A DNA stretch of 64,000 bases from an uncultured Eubacteriales bacterium (GTDB taxonomy: Bacteria > Bacillota > Clostridia > Tissierellales > Peptoniphilaceae). A program made the position numbers and the translations under genes. The stretch spans positions 62,001 through 126,000 of the forward strand of contig UQBO01000003.1 of the NCBI GenBank assembly GCA_900539225.1. The letters run 5' to 3'. The stretch's first letter is position 1, and each line of letters begins with the position of its first letter. The notes under the pieces were generated by a model. It was not told the origin of the DNA. It was given only the letters and a program-made list of their open reading frames with translations, and searched no databases. Shown here piece by piece: positions 51,234-59,126 of this stretch.

Positions 51234-52236
51234 TCAAATTATAATATATAATACCGAAGATGGTAAATCTAAAATCAATTTAAAATATGATGATGGAACC
51301 GTATGGCTAAATCAAAATGAAATTGCTGAACTTTTTCAAACTACTAAACAAAATATTAGTAAACACATAAATAACATTTTTAATGATGGTGAATTAGATG
51401 AAAAAGTGGTAGTCAACTATAAGTTGACTACCACTCAACATGGGGCTATGAGTGATAAAACACAAAAACATGAGGTGGCTTACTATTCATTAGATATGAT
51501 TTTAGCAATTGGTTATAGAGTAAGGTCGGTTCGTGGTATACAATTTAGGCAATATGCGACAACAGTACTAAAAGAGTATATGATAAAAGGTTTTGCTATG
51601 GATGACGATAAGCTCAAAAACTTTGGTGGTGGAAAATATTTTAAAGAACTTCTTGAAAGAATTAGAGATATTAGATCATCTGAAAAAGTTTTCTATAGAC
51701 AAATTCTTGATATATTCGCAACAAGCATAGATTATGATGCACATAAAGATGAGGCAAAGTGGTTTTTTGCTACTATTCAAAATATGATGCACTATGCGGT
51801 ACATCAAAGTACAGCAAGTGAGATGATTGTTGAAAGAGTAGATTCAGAAAAAGTTTTTATGGGTCTTACTAACTTTAAAGGAGAACTACCAACTCTAAGT
51901 GAAGCAAAGATTGCAAAAAACTATTTAAAAGAAGATGAGCTAAGCAAGTTGAACCTTTTAGTGTCGGGTTATTTAGATTTTGCTGAGGTAAGAGCAAAGA
52001 AAGAGATTCCTATGACTATGAATGATTGGATTGACTATACTTATGATATATTGAAAGTAAACGGCGAAGATTTACTTCCAGATAAGGGAAAGATATCAAG
52101 AAGTCAAATGGAGAAGAAAGTTAAAATGGAATATATCAAGTATAAAAATAAAACCTTAACACAAGTTGAGAGAGATTATTTAGATGAGATAAAAAATATA
52201 AATCAAATTGCAGAAAAGGGTTGTAAAGATGAGTAA
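51226..52236 (+). CDS. RhuM family (virulence-associated) DNA-binding-like protein
   Basis: Protein of 336 residues of the RhuM family, often found inside type I restriction operons of Firmicutes. Seen: VWLNQNEIAELFQTTKQNIS near residues 26-45, a probable helix-turn-helix, HGAMSDKTQ near 77, YYSLDMILAIGYRVRSVRG near 89-107 and FRQYATTVLKEYMIKGF near 110-126. The role is not established; a phage- or Fic/Doc-like linkage has been proposed for relatives. AAGGAG lies seven bases before the ATG. Both junctions have the same eight-base overlap pattern (ATGA..TAA), and a perfect 13-bp inverted repeat lies within the frame at 51406-51434. Confidence 0.85.
   Translation: MNNQIIIYNTEDGKSKINLKYDDGTVWLNQNEIAELFQTTKQNISKHINNIFNDGELDEKVVVNYKLTTTQHGAMSDKTQKHEVAYYSLDMILAIGYRVRSVRGIQFRQYATTVLKEYMIKGFAMDDDKLKNFGGGKYFKELLERIRDIRSSEKVFYRQILDIFATSIDYDAHKDEAKWFFATIQNMMHYAVHQSTASEMIVERVDSEKVFMGLTNFKGELPTLSEAKIAKNYLKEDELSKLNLLVSGYLDFAEVRAKKEIPMTMNDWIDYTYDILKVNGEDLLPDKGKISRSQMEKKVKMEYIKYKNKTLTQVERDYLDEIKNINQIAEKGCKDE
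51406..51434. repeat. Perfect 13-bp inverted repeat inside rhuM
   Basis: GTGGTAGTCAACT (51406-51418), ATA, AGTTGACTACCAC (51422-51434), fully within the coding frame around codons 61-70. It would make a strong hairpin in mRNA or DNA. Confidence 0.85.
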
Positions 52237-53443
52237 AATAGATGAAATGCTAAAAAATGAAAAAGTTGAATGGAAAAAGCTTGGGGATGTTTGTGAGATA
52301 AAGACAGGTAAAACTATAAGTAAAGCATTTATTGCTAAAAATAAAGGTGACTATCCAGTTATTAATAGTGGTAAAGAACCATTAGGCTATGTAAATACAT
52401 GGAATACTGAAGATGATCCAATCGGCATTACATCAAGAGGTGCAGGAGTTGGCTCAATCACTTATCAAGATGGAAAATATTATAGAGGCAATTTAAATTA
52501 TTCAGTAACTATTAAAGATAAAACTAACTTGAATTTTAGATTTTTGTATCATTTATTATTAAATAGGCAAAGCTATATTCATAATCTATGTACTTATAAT
52601 GGTATACCGGCATTAAATGCGAGTGAACTGAAAACATTAGAACTACCAATACCTTCATTAAAAATTCAAGAAAAAATTGCAAAAACACTTGACAAATTCA
52701 CAAATTATGTTACAGAATTACAGTCAGAATTACAGTCAGAATTACAGTCAAGAAATAGACAATATGAGTATTATAGAGATAAATTATTGAGTGAAGAGTA
52801 CTTAAATAAAGCAATAATTAACTATTATAAATCTGATAATACAAGGTATTTATCTTATGAAAAAATATCTGACATATGTCTAAGACAAAGAGGGATTAAG
52901 ATAACTGCTAAAGAAATGAATGAGCTAAATAATGATTCTTCAAGCGTAAAAGTATTTGCTGGGGGCAATACAAGCGCAATGCTTAATAAAGATGAAGTTG
53001 GAGAAGAAAATGTTATTAATAAGCAAAGCGTCATTGTTAAGTCTAGAGGTAATATTGACTTTGAATATTATAATGAGGCTTTTACTCATAAAAATGAAAT
53101 GTGGTCTTATTCAAGTTTAGATGAGAATAAGTTAAACATTAAATATTTATATTATGTGTTAAAAAATAATTTGAAATATTTTAGAGACAATGCAATAAGC
53201 GGGAAATTACCACAAATTTCAACAGGAGTTACTGATAATTATAAAGTGCCACTACCAAATATTTATGTACAAAATCAAATTGTAGAAATTTTAGACAAGT
53301 TTGATGAACTTATTAAAAATGTAAGTGGACTACTTCCTGATGAGATTGAAAAAAGAGAAAAGCAATATGAATATTACCGAGAAAAACTCTTAACTTTTGA
53401 CACTGAATGTACTAGTGGGGGGGGGGTACCACCTATTAAGTAA
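52229..53443 (+). CDS. hsdS: Type I restriction-modification specificity subunit
   Basis: Specificity subunit of 404 residues with two target-recognition domains. TRD1 spans about 20-160 (WKKLGDVCEIKTGKTI at its start), the central helical spacer about 145-185 contains three exact ELQS repeats, TRD2 spans about 205-375 (ISDICLRQRGIKIT at its start, ISGKLPQISTGVTDNYKVPLPN at its end, quoted in part), and a second helical region ends with EKQYEYYREKLLTFD. The frame leaves the family pattern after LLTFDTECTS because of a run of ten G (53417-53426) and ends GVPPIK. The ATG overlaps the rhuM stop by eight bases. It should be functional; a spare third TRD follows. Confidence 0.92.
   Translation: MSKIDEMLKNEKVEWKKLGDVCEIKTGKTISKAFIAKNKGDYPVINSGKEPLGYVNTWNTEDDPIGITSRGAGVGSITYQDGKYYRGNLNYSVTIKDKTNLNFRFLYHLLLNRQSYIHNLCTYNGIPALNASELKTLELPIPSLKIQEKIAKTLDKFTNYVTELQSELQSELQSRNRQYEYYRDKLLSEEYLNKAIINYYKSDNTRYLSYEKISDICLRQRGIKITAKEMNELNNDSSSVKVFAGGNTSAMLNKDEVGEENVINKQSVIVKSRGNIDFEYYNEAFTHKNEMWSYSSLDENKLNIKYLYYVLKNNLKYFRDNAISGKLPQISTGVTDNYKVPLPNIYVQNQIVEILDKFDELIKNVSGLLPDEIEKREKQYEYYREKLLTFDTECTSGGGVPPIK
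52715..52750 (+). repeat. Three perfect 12-bp repeats in the HsdS spacer
   Basis: GAATTACAGTCA occurs three times in a row (52715-52726, 52727-52738, 52739-52750), giving ELQS-ELQS-ELQS (residues 163-174). It matches in place and size the TAEL repeats of EcoR124-type enzymes, whose copy number sets the length of the gap in the recognition sequence. Confidence 0.92.
53417..53426 (+). repeat. Run of ten G at the end of hsdS
   Basis: G10 in a GC-poor context, 16 bases before the hsdS stop. Lengths of 9, 10 and 11 give tails ending LLTQAEL, GVPPIK and GTTY respectively, all soon terminated. Confidence 0.9.
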
Positions 53444-54097
53444 AGAATATATCGGTTTATTGACACAAGCGGAGCTTTAGTTGGAGTAAATGTTTTTGAA
53501 CTTAGATATAAATCATTAGGTAAGATAGGCACGTTTGAAAATGGTAAAGGAATGCCTAAGAGTATATTTAACGAAAAAGGTAATGTTGGAGCAATCCATT
53601 ATGGACATATATATACTAAATATAATTTGTGTGTAAGAAACCCAATTGTGAAAGTAACTGTGCAAAATGCAGAGAAGCTTAAAAAAGTTTATACTGGCGA
53701 TTTAGTAATTGCAAAAACATCTGAAAATATTGAAGACGTAATGAAAACTGTAGCTTATTTAGGTAGTGAAAGTGTTGTAACTGGTGGCCATGCAGCTATA
53801 TTTAGACATAATGAAAATCCAAAGTATTTATCACATGTATTTAATGGAGCAAATTATTTCATAAGACAAAAGAATAAGTTGGCAAGAGGCGTTAAAGTTA
53901 TTGAACTATCAACTAAGGATATGGAAAAAATTAAAATACTTATTCCACCTAAAGCTATTCAAGAATATATTGTATCCAATCTTGATAAGTTTGAGGCACT
54001 AAGCCAGTCTACTACTGAGGGCTTAAGGCGCGAGATTGAATTACGTGAAAAACAATATGAGTATTACAGGGAAAAACTATTGACATTTGAAAAATAA
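53444..54097 (+). pseudogene. Spare HsdS half: third target-recognition domain without a start
   Basis: The frame after the hsdS stop encodes a further TRD plus conserved helix: VGVNVFELRYKSLGKIGTF leads into GKGMPKSIFNEKGNVGAIHYG, then ENIEDVMKTVAYLGSESVVTGGHAAIF and a C-terminal IELREKQYEYYREKLLTFEK (quoted in part). The first available ATG (53552) lies inside the TRD and codons between 53444 and 53552 include no ATG, GTG or TTG, so it is not a normal gene. Its conserved ends match those of hsdS and would allow recombination. A +1 shift at the G run and a second shift near 53470-53478 interrupt what seems to be the ancestral junction. Best viewed as a silent cassette or a decayed duplicate. 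Confidence 0.8.
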
Positions 54098-54110
54098 ATG
54101 AGGTGATTTT

Positions 54111-57100
54111 ATGAGCGAAGAATTAAAAAACTATGGCTCGTCTGCCATTGCCGAGATGACGGGCGGCATCATACTAGCTAAGTATGAAAAAGAAAGTTCG
54201 GCTCATGACAAGGCATACCAAAGCGAGGCAGATCTTGAGAGGGAGCTGATTGAAAATTTAATTTCACAAGGCTATGAAAGATTCAAGGCAAGCTCTAATG
54301 AAGACCTTTACGGGAATTTAAGAGACAAGATTGAAAAATTAAATAGGGTTTTATTTACTGATGATGAGTGGAGACGCTTTCTCACTGAGTATCTTGATGC
54401 GCCTAATGATGGTATTGTAGAAAAAACTAGAAAGATTCAAGAAAATTATATCTATGACTTTAAATTTGATAACGGAGATTTAAAAAATATTAAAATCATT
54501 GATAAGAAAAATATTCATAATAATTATATGCAAGTGATGAATCAATATAGTGTTGATGGTAGGCATAAGAACAGGTATGACGTTACTATACTTGTCAATG
54601 GTTTACCTCTAGTTCATATCGAGCTTAAGAAGCGCGGTGTAAGTATGCATGAAGCTTTTGATCAAATACATAAGTATTCTAAAGAAAGCTTTAACGCTGA
54701 CAGCTCTTTATATAAGTTTGTACAAATTTTTGTCATATCTAATGGTACTTATACTAGATATTTTGCAAATACTCTTGAGAGAAACAAAAATAATTACGAG
54801 TTCACTTGCGAGTGGGCTGATGCCAAGAACAAGGCCATCCACGACCTCGTTGATTTCACTAAGACTTTCTTCGAGAAGAGGGTTATCTTAGAGGTTTTAA
54901 CTAAGTACTGTGTATTTAACTCGCAAAACACTCTTATGATTATGAGGCCATATCAAATCGCGGCGACTGAGAGGATTCTTTGGAAGATTAAATCATCTCA
55001 TGAAAGTAAAAGCTATGGCTCAGCTGCGGCTGGTGGCTTTATCTGGCACACAACTGGCTCAGGTAAGACGCTAACTTCATTTAAAACGGCTAGACTTGCG
55101 ACTGACTTGGACTTCATCGATAAAGTTTTCTTCGTTGTTGATAGAAAAGATTTGGACTATCAAACAATGAATGAGTATAAAAAATTTCAAGAGGACTCTG
55201 TCAATGGCAGCAAGGATACTAAAGAGCTAAAGAAGTCCATCGAGAAGTATGATAACAGGATAGTGGTTACTACCATTCAAAAGCTTAATGAATTTGTTAA
55301 AAATTATCCTGAACATGAGATTTATGACAAAGAGTGCGTACTTATATATGACGAGTGCCACCGCTCACAATTTGGCGATGCGCAAAAAAATATTCGCAGG
55401 AGCTTTAAAAAGTACTACCAATTTGGTTTTACTGGCACGCCGATATTTGCTGAAAACTCATTAAGTGGTGAGACAACATCGTCGATATTTGGTGCTCAGC
55501 TGCACTCGTATGTAATTACTGACGCGATTCGCGATGGAAAAGTTTTAAAATTTAAGGTTGACTACAACAATATTAAGAGCAAGTTCAAAGAGGCCGAAAA
55601 AGAAAGTGACGAGAAAGAGCTTAAGAAGTATGAAAATAAAATGCTTCTTCATCCTGAGAGAATATCAGAAATCACTAAGTACATTTTGAATATATATGAC
55701 ACAAAAACTCATAGAAACGTTTGTTACGAAAGAAAAGAGAAAAGGCTCAATGGTTTTAACGCGATGTTTGCGGTACAAAGCGTTGAAGCAGCGAAATTAT
55801 ATTACGAAGAGTTTGAAAAGCAGCAAATGGATTTGCCTGAGGATAAAAAATTAAAGGTCGCTAGTATATTTAGCTTTCAAGCTAATGAAGAACAAGCATC
55901 CATCGGGGAAATAGCTGATGAAAATTTCAATCCAAGTGCAATGAACTCGAGTGCGAAGGAGTTTTTGGACAGGATAATTGCTGACTATAACAAAAGCTTC
56001 GGAACTAATTACTCAACTGAAGCGGGCGAGTTCCAAAACTATTATAAAGACTTATCAAGAAGGGTTAAGGATAAGGAAGTTGATTTGCTTATCGTTGTCG
56101 GCATGTTCTTAACAGGTTTTGACGCACCTACACTTAATACACTTTTTGTTGATAAAAATCTTAGGTATCACGGACTTATTCAAGCATTCTCAAGGACTAA
56201 TCGTATATTAAATAAAGTAAAAGCCTTTGGTAATATCGTTTGCTTTAGGGATTTAGAGAAAGCGACTGAGGACGCCATCAAAACTTTTGGCGATGAGAAC
56301 AGCGTAAACATTATCTTAGAAAATAGTTTTGAGGACTATATGAATGGATTTAAAGATAAAGATAGTGGTAAGGTGATTAAAGGCTACATCGAAATATCTA
56401 ATGAGCTTGTTCAAAAATTCCCTGAACCAACTGAGATAGAGCTTGACGCAGATAAAAAAGAATTTGTTCAATTGTTTGGCGAGCTGCTTAAGTCCGAGAA
56501 CATCTTGAGAAACTTTGATGAGTTTCAAAATGTTGATAAGATTATTTCCGAAAGACTTATGCAGGACATGAAGAGCGTATATGTTGATATTAGAGAGAAT
56601 ATTACTAAGAGAAGAAATTATGATGATGCACAAAAAACCGATATTGACTTCTCTGACGTTGAGTTTCAAATCGATTTACTAAAGACTGATGAGATCAATC
56701 TTGATTACATTCTTAAGCTTATACTTGAAAAGTACAAAGAGCACGATGATATAGAAGTCATTAAAGCCGAGGTTAAAAGAGCTATTAGATCAAGTCTTGG
56801 TACTAGAGCTAAGGAAGAGCTTATCATGAGCTATATTAATTCAACAAGACTATCTGAGCTAAAGACTAATGACGATATAGTCGAAAGCTTTTACGAATTT
56901 GCTAGAAAAGAAAAAGAAAAAAACGTTGATGAGTTAATAAGCAATGAAAAGCTTAACGATGGCGCAAAACGTTTTATAGAGAAATCCATCGCCAAGGGAT
57001 ACGTTGATTACGCTGGCGATGAGCTTGACAGTATACTTCCTCCAACATCAAGACGCGGCGGATTAAGAGAGAAGAAAAAGGGCGAAGTACTTGCTAAGAT

Positions 57101-57134
57101 AGATGCTATAGTTAATATATTCGTAGGAATTTAA
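54111..57134 (+). CDS. hsdR: Type I restriction endonuclease subunit R
   Basis: Motor and nuclease subunit of 1007 residues. The N-terminal nuclease holds the PD-(D/E)xK pattern in RYDVTILVNGLPLVHIELKKRG near residues 146-167 (quoted as RYDVTILVNG and LVHIELKKRG). The SF2 translocase has Walker A WHTTGSGKTLTSF near 308, YDECHRSQFG near 415, FGFTGTPIF near 442 and LTGFDAPTLNTLFVDK near 666-681; a helical C-terminal region binds HsdM. All catalytic motifs are present, so cutting activity is expected. An AGGTGA site precedes the ATG, 13 bases after the spare hsdS half. A hairpin terminator follows. Confidence 0.95.
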   Translation: MSEELKNYGSSAIAEMTGGIILAKYEKESSAHDKAYQSEADLERELIENLISQGYERFKASSNEDLYGNLRDKIEKLNRVLFTDDEWRRFLTEYLDAPNDGIVEKTRKIQENYIYDFKFDNGDLKNIKIIDKKNIHNNYMQVMNQYSVDGRHKNRYDVTILVNGLPLVHIELKKRGVSMHEAFDQIHKYSKESFNADSSLYKFVQIFVISNGTYTRYFANTLERNKNNYEFTCEWADAKNKAIHDLVDFTKTFFEKRVILEVLTKYCVFNSQNTLMIMRPYQIAATERILWKIKSSHESKSYGSAAAGGFIWHTTGSGKTLTSFKTARLATDLDFIDKVFFVVDRKDLDYQTMNEYKKFQEDSVNGSKDTKELKKSIEKYDNRIVVTTIQKLNEFVKNYPEHEIYDKECVLIYDECHRSQFGDAQKNIRRSFKKYYQFGFTGTPIFAENSLSGETTSSIFGAQLHSYVITDAIRDGKVLKFKVDYNNIKSKFKEAEKESDEKELKKYENKMLLHPERISEITKYILNIYDTKTHRNVCYERKEKRLNGFNAMFAVQSVEAAKLYYEEFEKQQMDLPEDKKLKVASIFSFQANEEQASIGEIADENFNPSAMNSSAKEFLDRIIADYNKSFGTNYSTEAGEFQNYYKDLSRRVKDKEVDLLIVVGMFLTGFDAPTLNTLFVDKNLRYHGLIQAFSRTNRILNKVKAFGNIVCFRDLEKATEDAIKTFGDENSVNIILENSFEDYMNGFKDKDSGKVIKGYIEISNELVQKFPEPTEIELDADKKEFVQLFGELLKSENILRNFDEFQNVDKIISERLMQDMKSVYVDIRENITKRRNYDDAQKTDIDFSDVEFQIDLLKTDEINLDYILKLILEKYKEHDDIEVIKAEVKRAIRSSLGTRAKEELIMSYINSTRLSELKTNDDIVESFYEFARKEKEKNVDELISNEKLNDGAKRFIEKSIAKGYVDYAGDELDSILPPTSRRGGLREKKKGEVLAKIDAIVNIFVGI

Positions 57135-57141
57135 TTTGAAA

Positions 57142-57173
57142 AAAATTCGTGGGCAAGTCTCACGAATTTTTTA
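57142..57173 (+). terminator. Terminator of the type I restriction operon
   Basis: AAATTCGTG (57143-57151), 9-base loop, CACGAATTT (57161-57169), then a T run. Confidence 0.88.
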
Positions 57174-57185
57174 TGCCATTTATGA

Positions 57186-57191
57186 TATAAT
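57186..57191 (+). promoter_or_regulatory. Extended -10 promoter of the nitrilase-family gene
   Basis: TGATATAAT with the hexamer at 57186-57191, 20 bases before the ATG; no clear -35. GGGGG ribosome site at 57200-57204. Confidence 0.6.
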
Positions 57192-57211
57192 TAATAAAAG
57201 GGGGTCATAGT

Positions 57212-57949
57212 ATGAAGATCAATCTCATGTCTTTAGCCTTTAAGACTAAGGACCTTGAAGGCAACAAAAAGATTATTATAAAATCAATGCGCGAATACGC
57301 TCACAAGTCGGACCTACTTGTCTTTGGTGAGTCGTTCCTACATGGCTTTGAGGCTCTGTCTTGGGACTACGAAAAGGACAAGGCCATCGGCATAGATTTA
57401 GACGATGATATTATTAAGGAAATAAAACTTGCTGCGAGGGAAAATTCTATTGCGGTGAGCTTTGGTATGATAGAAAAATTGCATGAAGCTCTTTACTCGT
57501 CGCAGATCACCATTGACAAGGCTGGCGAAGTAATTGATGTCTTTAGACGCGTATCTGATGGCTGGAAGGAGCCAATAGCGGACGCTCACTACAAGGAGGG
57601 CGATGGCTTTCACACTTTTGACTTTGAAGGTAAAAGGGTTCTTGTCGGCATATGCGGCGACTTTTGGCACGAAGAGCTCATAGAAGAGACGGGAGCCATT
57701 GAGAAGGATCTAGTGCTTTGGCCGGTTTACACGGACTTCGAACCGCGCGTTTGGAATGAAGAAGAAAAGTTTGAGTACGCAAAACAAGCGGCTAAACTAA
57801 AGGCGCCTGTCTTGTATGTGAACTCGGTTTGCTATGACTTTGACGAGCCGTATATATCTAAGGGCGGCGCATGTTATTTTGATGGCGGCAAAATTATTAA
57901 AGAAGTGCCATCGGGCGCTGAGGCTGTCCTAGCCATTGATATAGCTTAA
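57212..57949 (+). CDS. Carbon-nitrogen hydrolase (nitrilase superfamily)
   Basis: Amidase-type hydrolase of 245 residues. The catalytic triad of the superfamily is visible: glutamate in VFGESFLHGFE near residue 34-44, lysine in VSDGWKEP near 117, and cysteine in VGICGDFWHEE near 148. The protein is slightly shorter than average but complete. Substrate unknown; relatives act on small amides. It opens a short operon with the NimA-like and AlkD-like genes and lies just right of the restriction island. Confidence 0.87.
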   Translation: MKINLMSLAFKTKDLEGNKKIIIKSMREYAHKSDLLVFGESFLHGFEALSWDYEKDKAIGIDLDDDIIKEIKLAARENSIAVSFGMIEKLHEALYSSQITIDKAGEVIDVFRRVSDGWKEPIADAHYKEGDGFHTFDFEGKRVLVGICGDFWHEELIEETGAIEKDLVLWPVYTDFEPRVWNEEEKFEYAKQAAKLKAPVLYVNSVCYDFDEPYISKGGACYFDGGKIIKEVPSGAEAVLAIDIA

Positions 57950-57958
57950 GGAGGATAT

Positions 57959-58432
57959 ATGAGAAGAAAAGATAGAGAAGTAAACGATATAAATGAAATA
58001 CTTAGGATAATGAAGGACTGCGACGATGTAGTGCTTGCATTTAATGATGAAACCTACCCATACATCTTGGCTGTGAACTTTGGCGTTAGTGAAAATGCTG
58101 GAGAAATTACTTTATACATTCACGGCGCGACTGAAGGAAAGAAGTATGATTATCTTAAGGATGGGGCGGCTGTGAGCTTCCAAATGAGCACTAATCACAA
58201 TCTTATCATGGATAAGGAGCGCGGCTACTGCACTATGAATTACGAATCCATCATAGGTAGGGGCGAGGTGTATGAGCTTCATGATTATGATGATAAAGAG
58301 GCGGCACTTGAAGTTTTAGTGCAAAAGTATCATATACCGAGCGAAAAATTTGTCTATGCAAGGGCCGCTATACCTAGGACGCGCGTTTTTAAAATTTGCG
58401 TGAAAGAGTTAACTTGCAAGGCGAAGGCGTAA
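57959..58432 (+). CDS. Pyridoxamine 5'-phosphate oxidase-like flavoprotein (NimA-like)
   Basis: FMN-binding split-barrel protein of 157 residues. Seen: the N-terminal MRRKDREVNDINEI typical of NimA-like proteins, PYILAVNFGVSEN near 36-48, IYIHGATEGKKYDYL-like (LYIHGATEGKKYDYL) near 54-68 and CTMNYESIIGRGEVY near 90-104. Some NimA proteins reduce 5-nitroimidazole drugs, but most such sequences have other or unknown roles, so resistance should not be inferred. GGAGG before the ATG; four bases separate it from the AlkD-like gene. Confidence 0.83.
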   Translation: MRRKDREVNDINEILRIMKDCDDVVLAFNDETYPYILAVNFGVSENAGEITLYIHGATEGKKYDYLKDGAAVSFQMSTNHNLIMDKERGYCTMNYESIIGRGEVYELHDYDDKEAALEVLVQKYHIPSEKFVYARAAIPRTRVFKICVKELTCKAKA

Positions 58433-58436
58433 AACG

Positions 58437-59087
58437 ATGACTTATAAAGACGTAGTTCGTGAACTAAATGCAAATGCAGATGAAAAGTACAAGAACTTTA
58501 TAGCTAAACTTGTTCCGACTATTGAGAAAGATACTATCATCGGTGTGCGTATGGGTGACTTAAGGCGCTTAGCTCGTGAAATTATTAAAAATTCAAATCT
58601 TGAAATATTTAATGGAGCGAAATTTTATTATAGAGAGGAAAAGCTTTTATATGCTCTTTGCATCTTTAAGATGAGTGAGAGCTTTGATGCGGCTATGAAC
58701 GCGCTTGATGAGTTTCTTCCGTACATCGATAGCTGGGAAGTGACGGACTTAATTGCAGGTGAAATAATTATTGATGAAGCACATATTGACAAAGCTTTTC
58801 AAAAGGCGCTAAGCTATGTGCATAGCTCTGATGAATACACTATTCGCCTTGGTCTAGTCATTATGAATAAAAAATTTAATGACAAGGCTCATATAGAAAA
58901 AATTCTTGATGCGCTTAAGAGTATAAGCCTAGACGCTTACTATGTCAATATGGCGGCGGCGTGGCTACTTTGTGAGCTATACTTCACCGACAAAGCTAAA
59001 GTAGATGAGTTTTTATCAAGCGAGGCCATTATCACAGAGATAAAAAAGATGACTCGGCAAAAGATACGCGAGTCACTCAAAAAATAA
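58437..59087 (+). CDS. DNA alkylation repair protein (AlkD-like HEAT-repeat protein)
   Basis: All-helical protein of 216 residues matching the AlkC/AlkD glycosylase family. Seen: GVRMGDLRRLAREIIKN near 40-56, FYREEKLLYALCIF near 63-76, FLPYIDSWEVTDLIAGE near 92-108 with the conserved W-x-x-x-D that contributes catalytic residues, and YYVNMAAAWLLCELYF near 168-183. It would excise alkylated purines. ATG with no strong Shine-Dalgarno; its proximity to the stop upstream suggests coupling. A bidirectional hairpin follows. Confidence 0.86.
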   Translation: MTYKDVVRELNANADEKYKNFIAKLVPTIEKDTIIGVRMGDLRRLAREIIKNSNLEIFNGAKFYYREEKLLYALCIFKMSESFDAAMNALDEFLPYIDSWEVTDLIAGEIIIDEAHIDKAFQKALSYVHSSDEYTIRLGLVIMNKKFNDKAHIEKILDALKSISLDAYYVNMAAAWLLCELYFTDKAKVDEFLSSEAIITEIKKMTRQKIRESLKK

Positions 59088-59096
59088 TACACTAAG

Positions 59097-59124
59097 AAAG
59101 CCAGAGACTAAACTCTGGCTTTTA
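59097..59124. terminator. Bidirectional terminator between AlkD-like and MltG-like genes
   Basis: AAAGCCAGAG (59097-59106), loop ACTAAA, CTCTGGCTTT (59113-59122); T-rich on the plus side and a shorter T run on the minus side. Confidence 0.85.
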
Positions 59125-59126
59125 TC

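Noticed and set aside
53417..53426. G run as the sole switch joining the third TRD to hsdS
   Set aside because: Reading 9, 10 and 11 G through shows a stop in each case before the TRD; a second frameshift would be needed.
53552..54097. Independent second hsdS gene starting at ATG 53552
   Set aside because: This ATG lies within the target-recognition domain and has no good ribosome site; the module starts further upstream, where there is no start codon.
54649..54891. 80-codon frame inside hsdR
   Set aside because: Out-of-frame shadow of hsdR, whose motifs run intact through this stretch.
57959..58432. Nitroimidazole resistance gene nim
   Set aside because: The protein belongs to the broad NimA-like family, but nothing in it separates a drug reductase from the many members with other roles.
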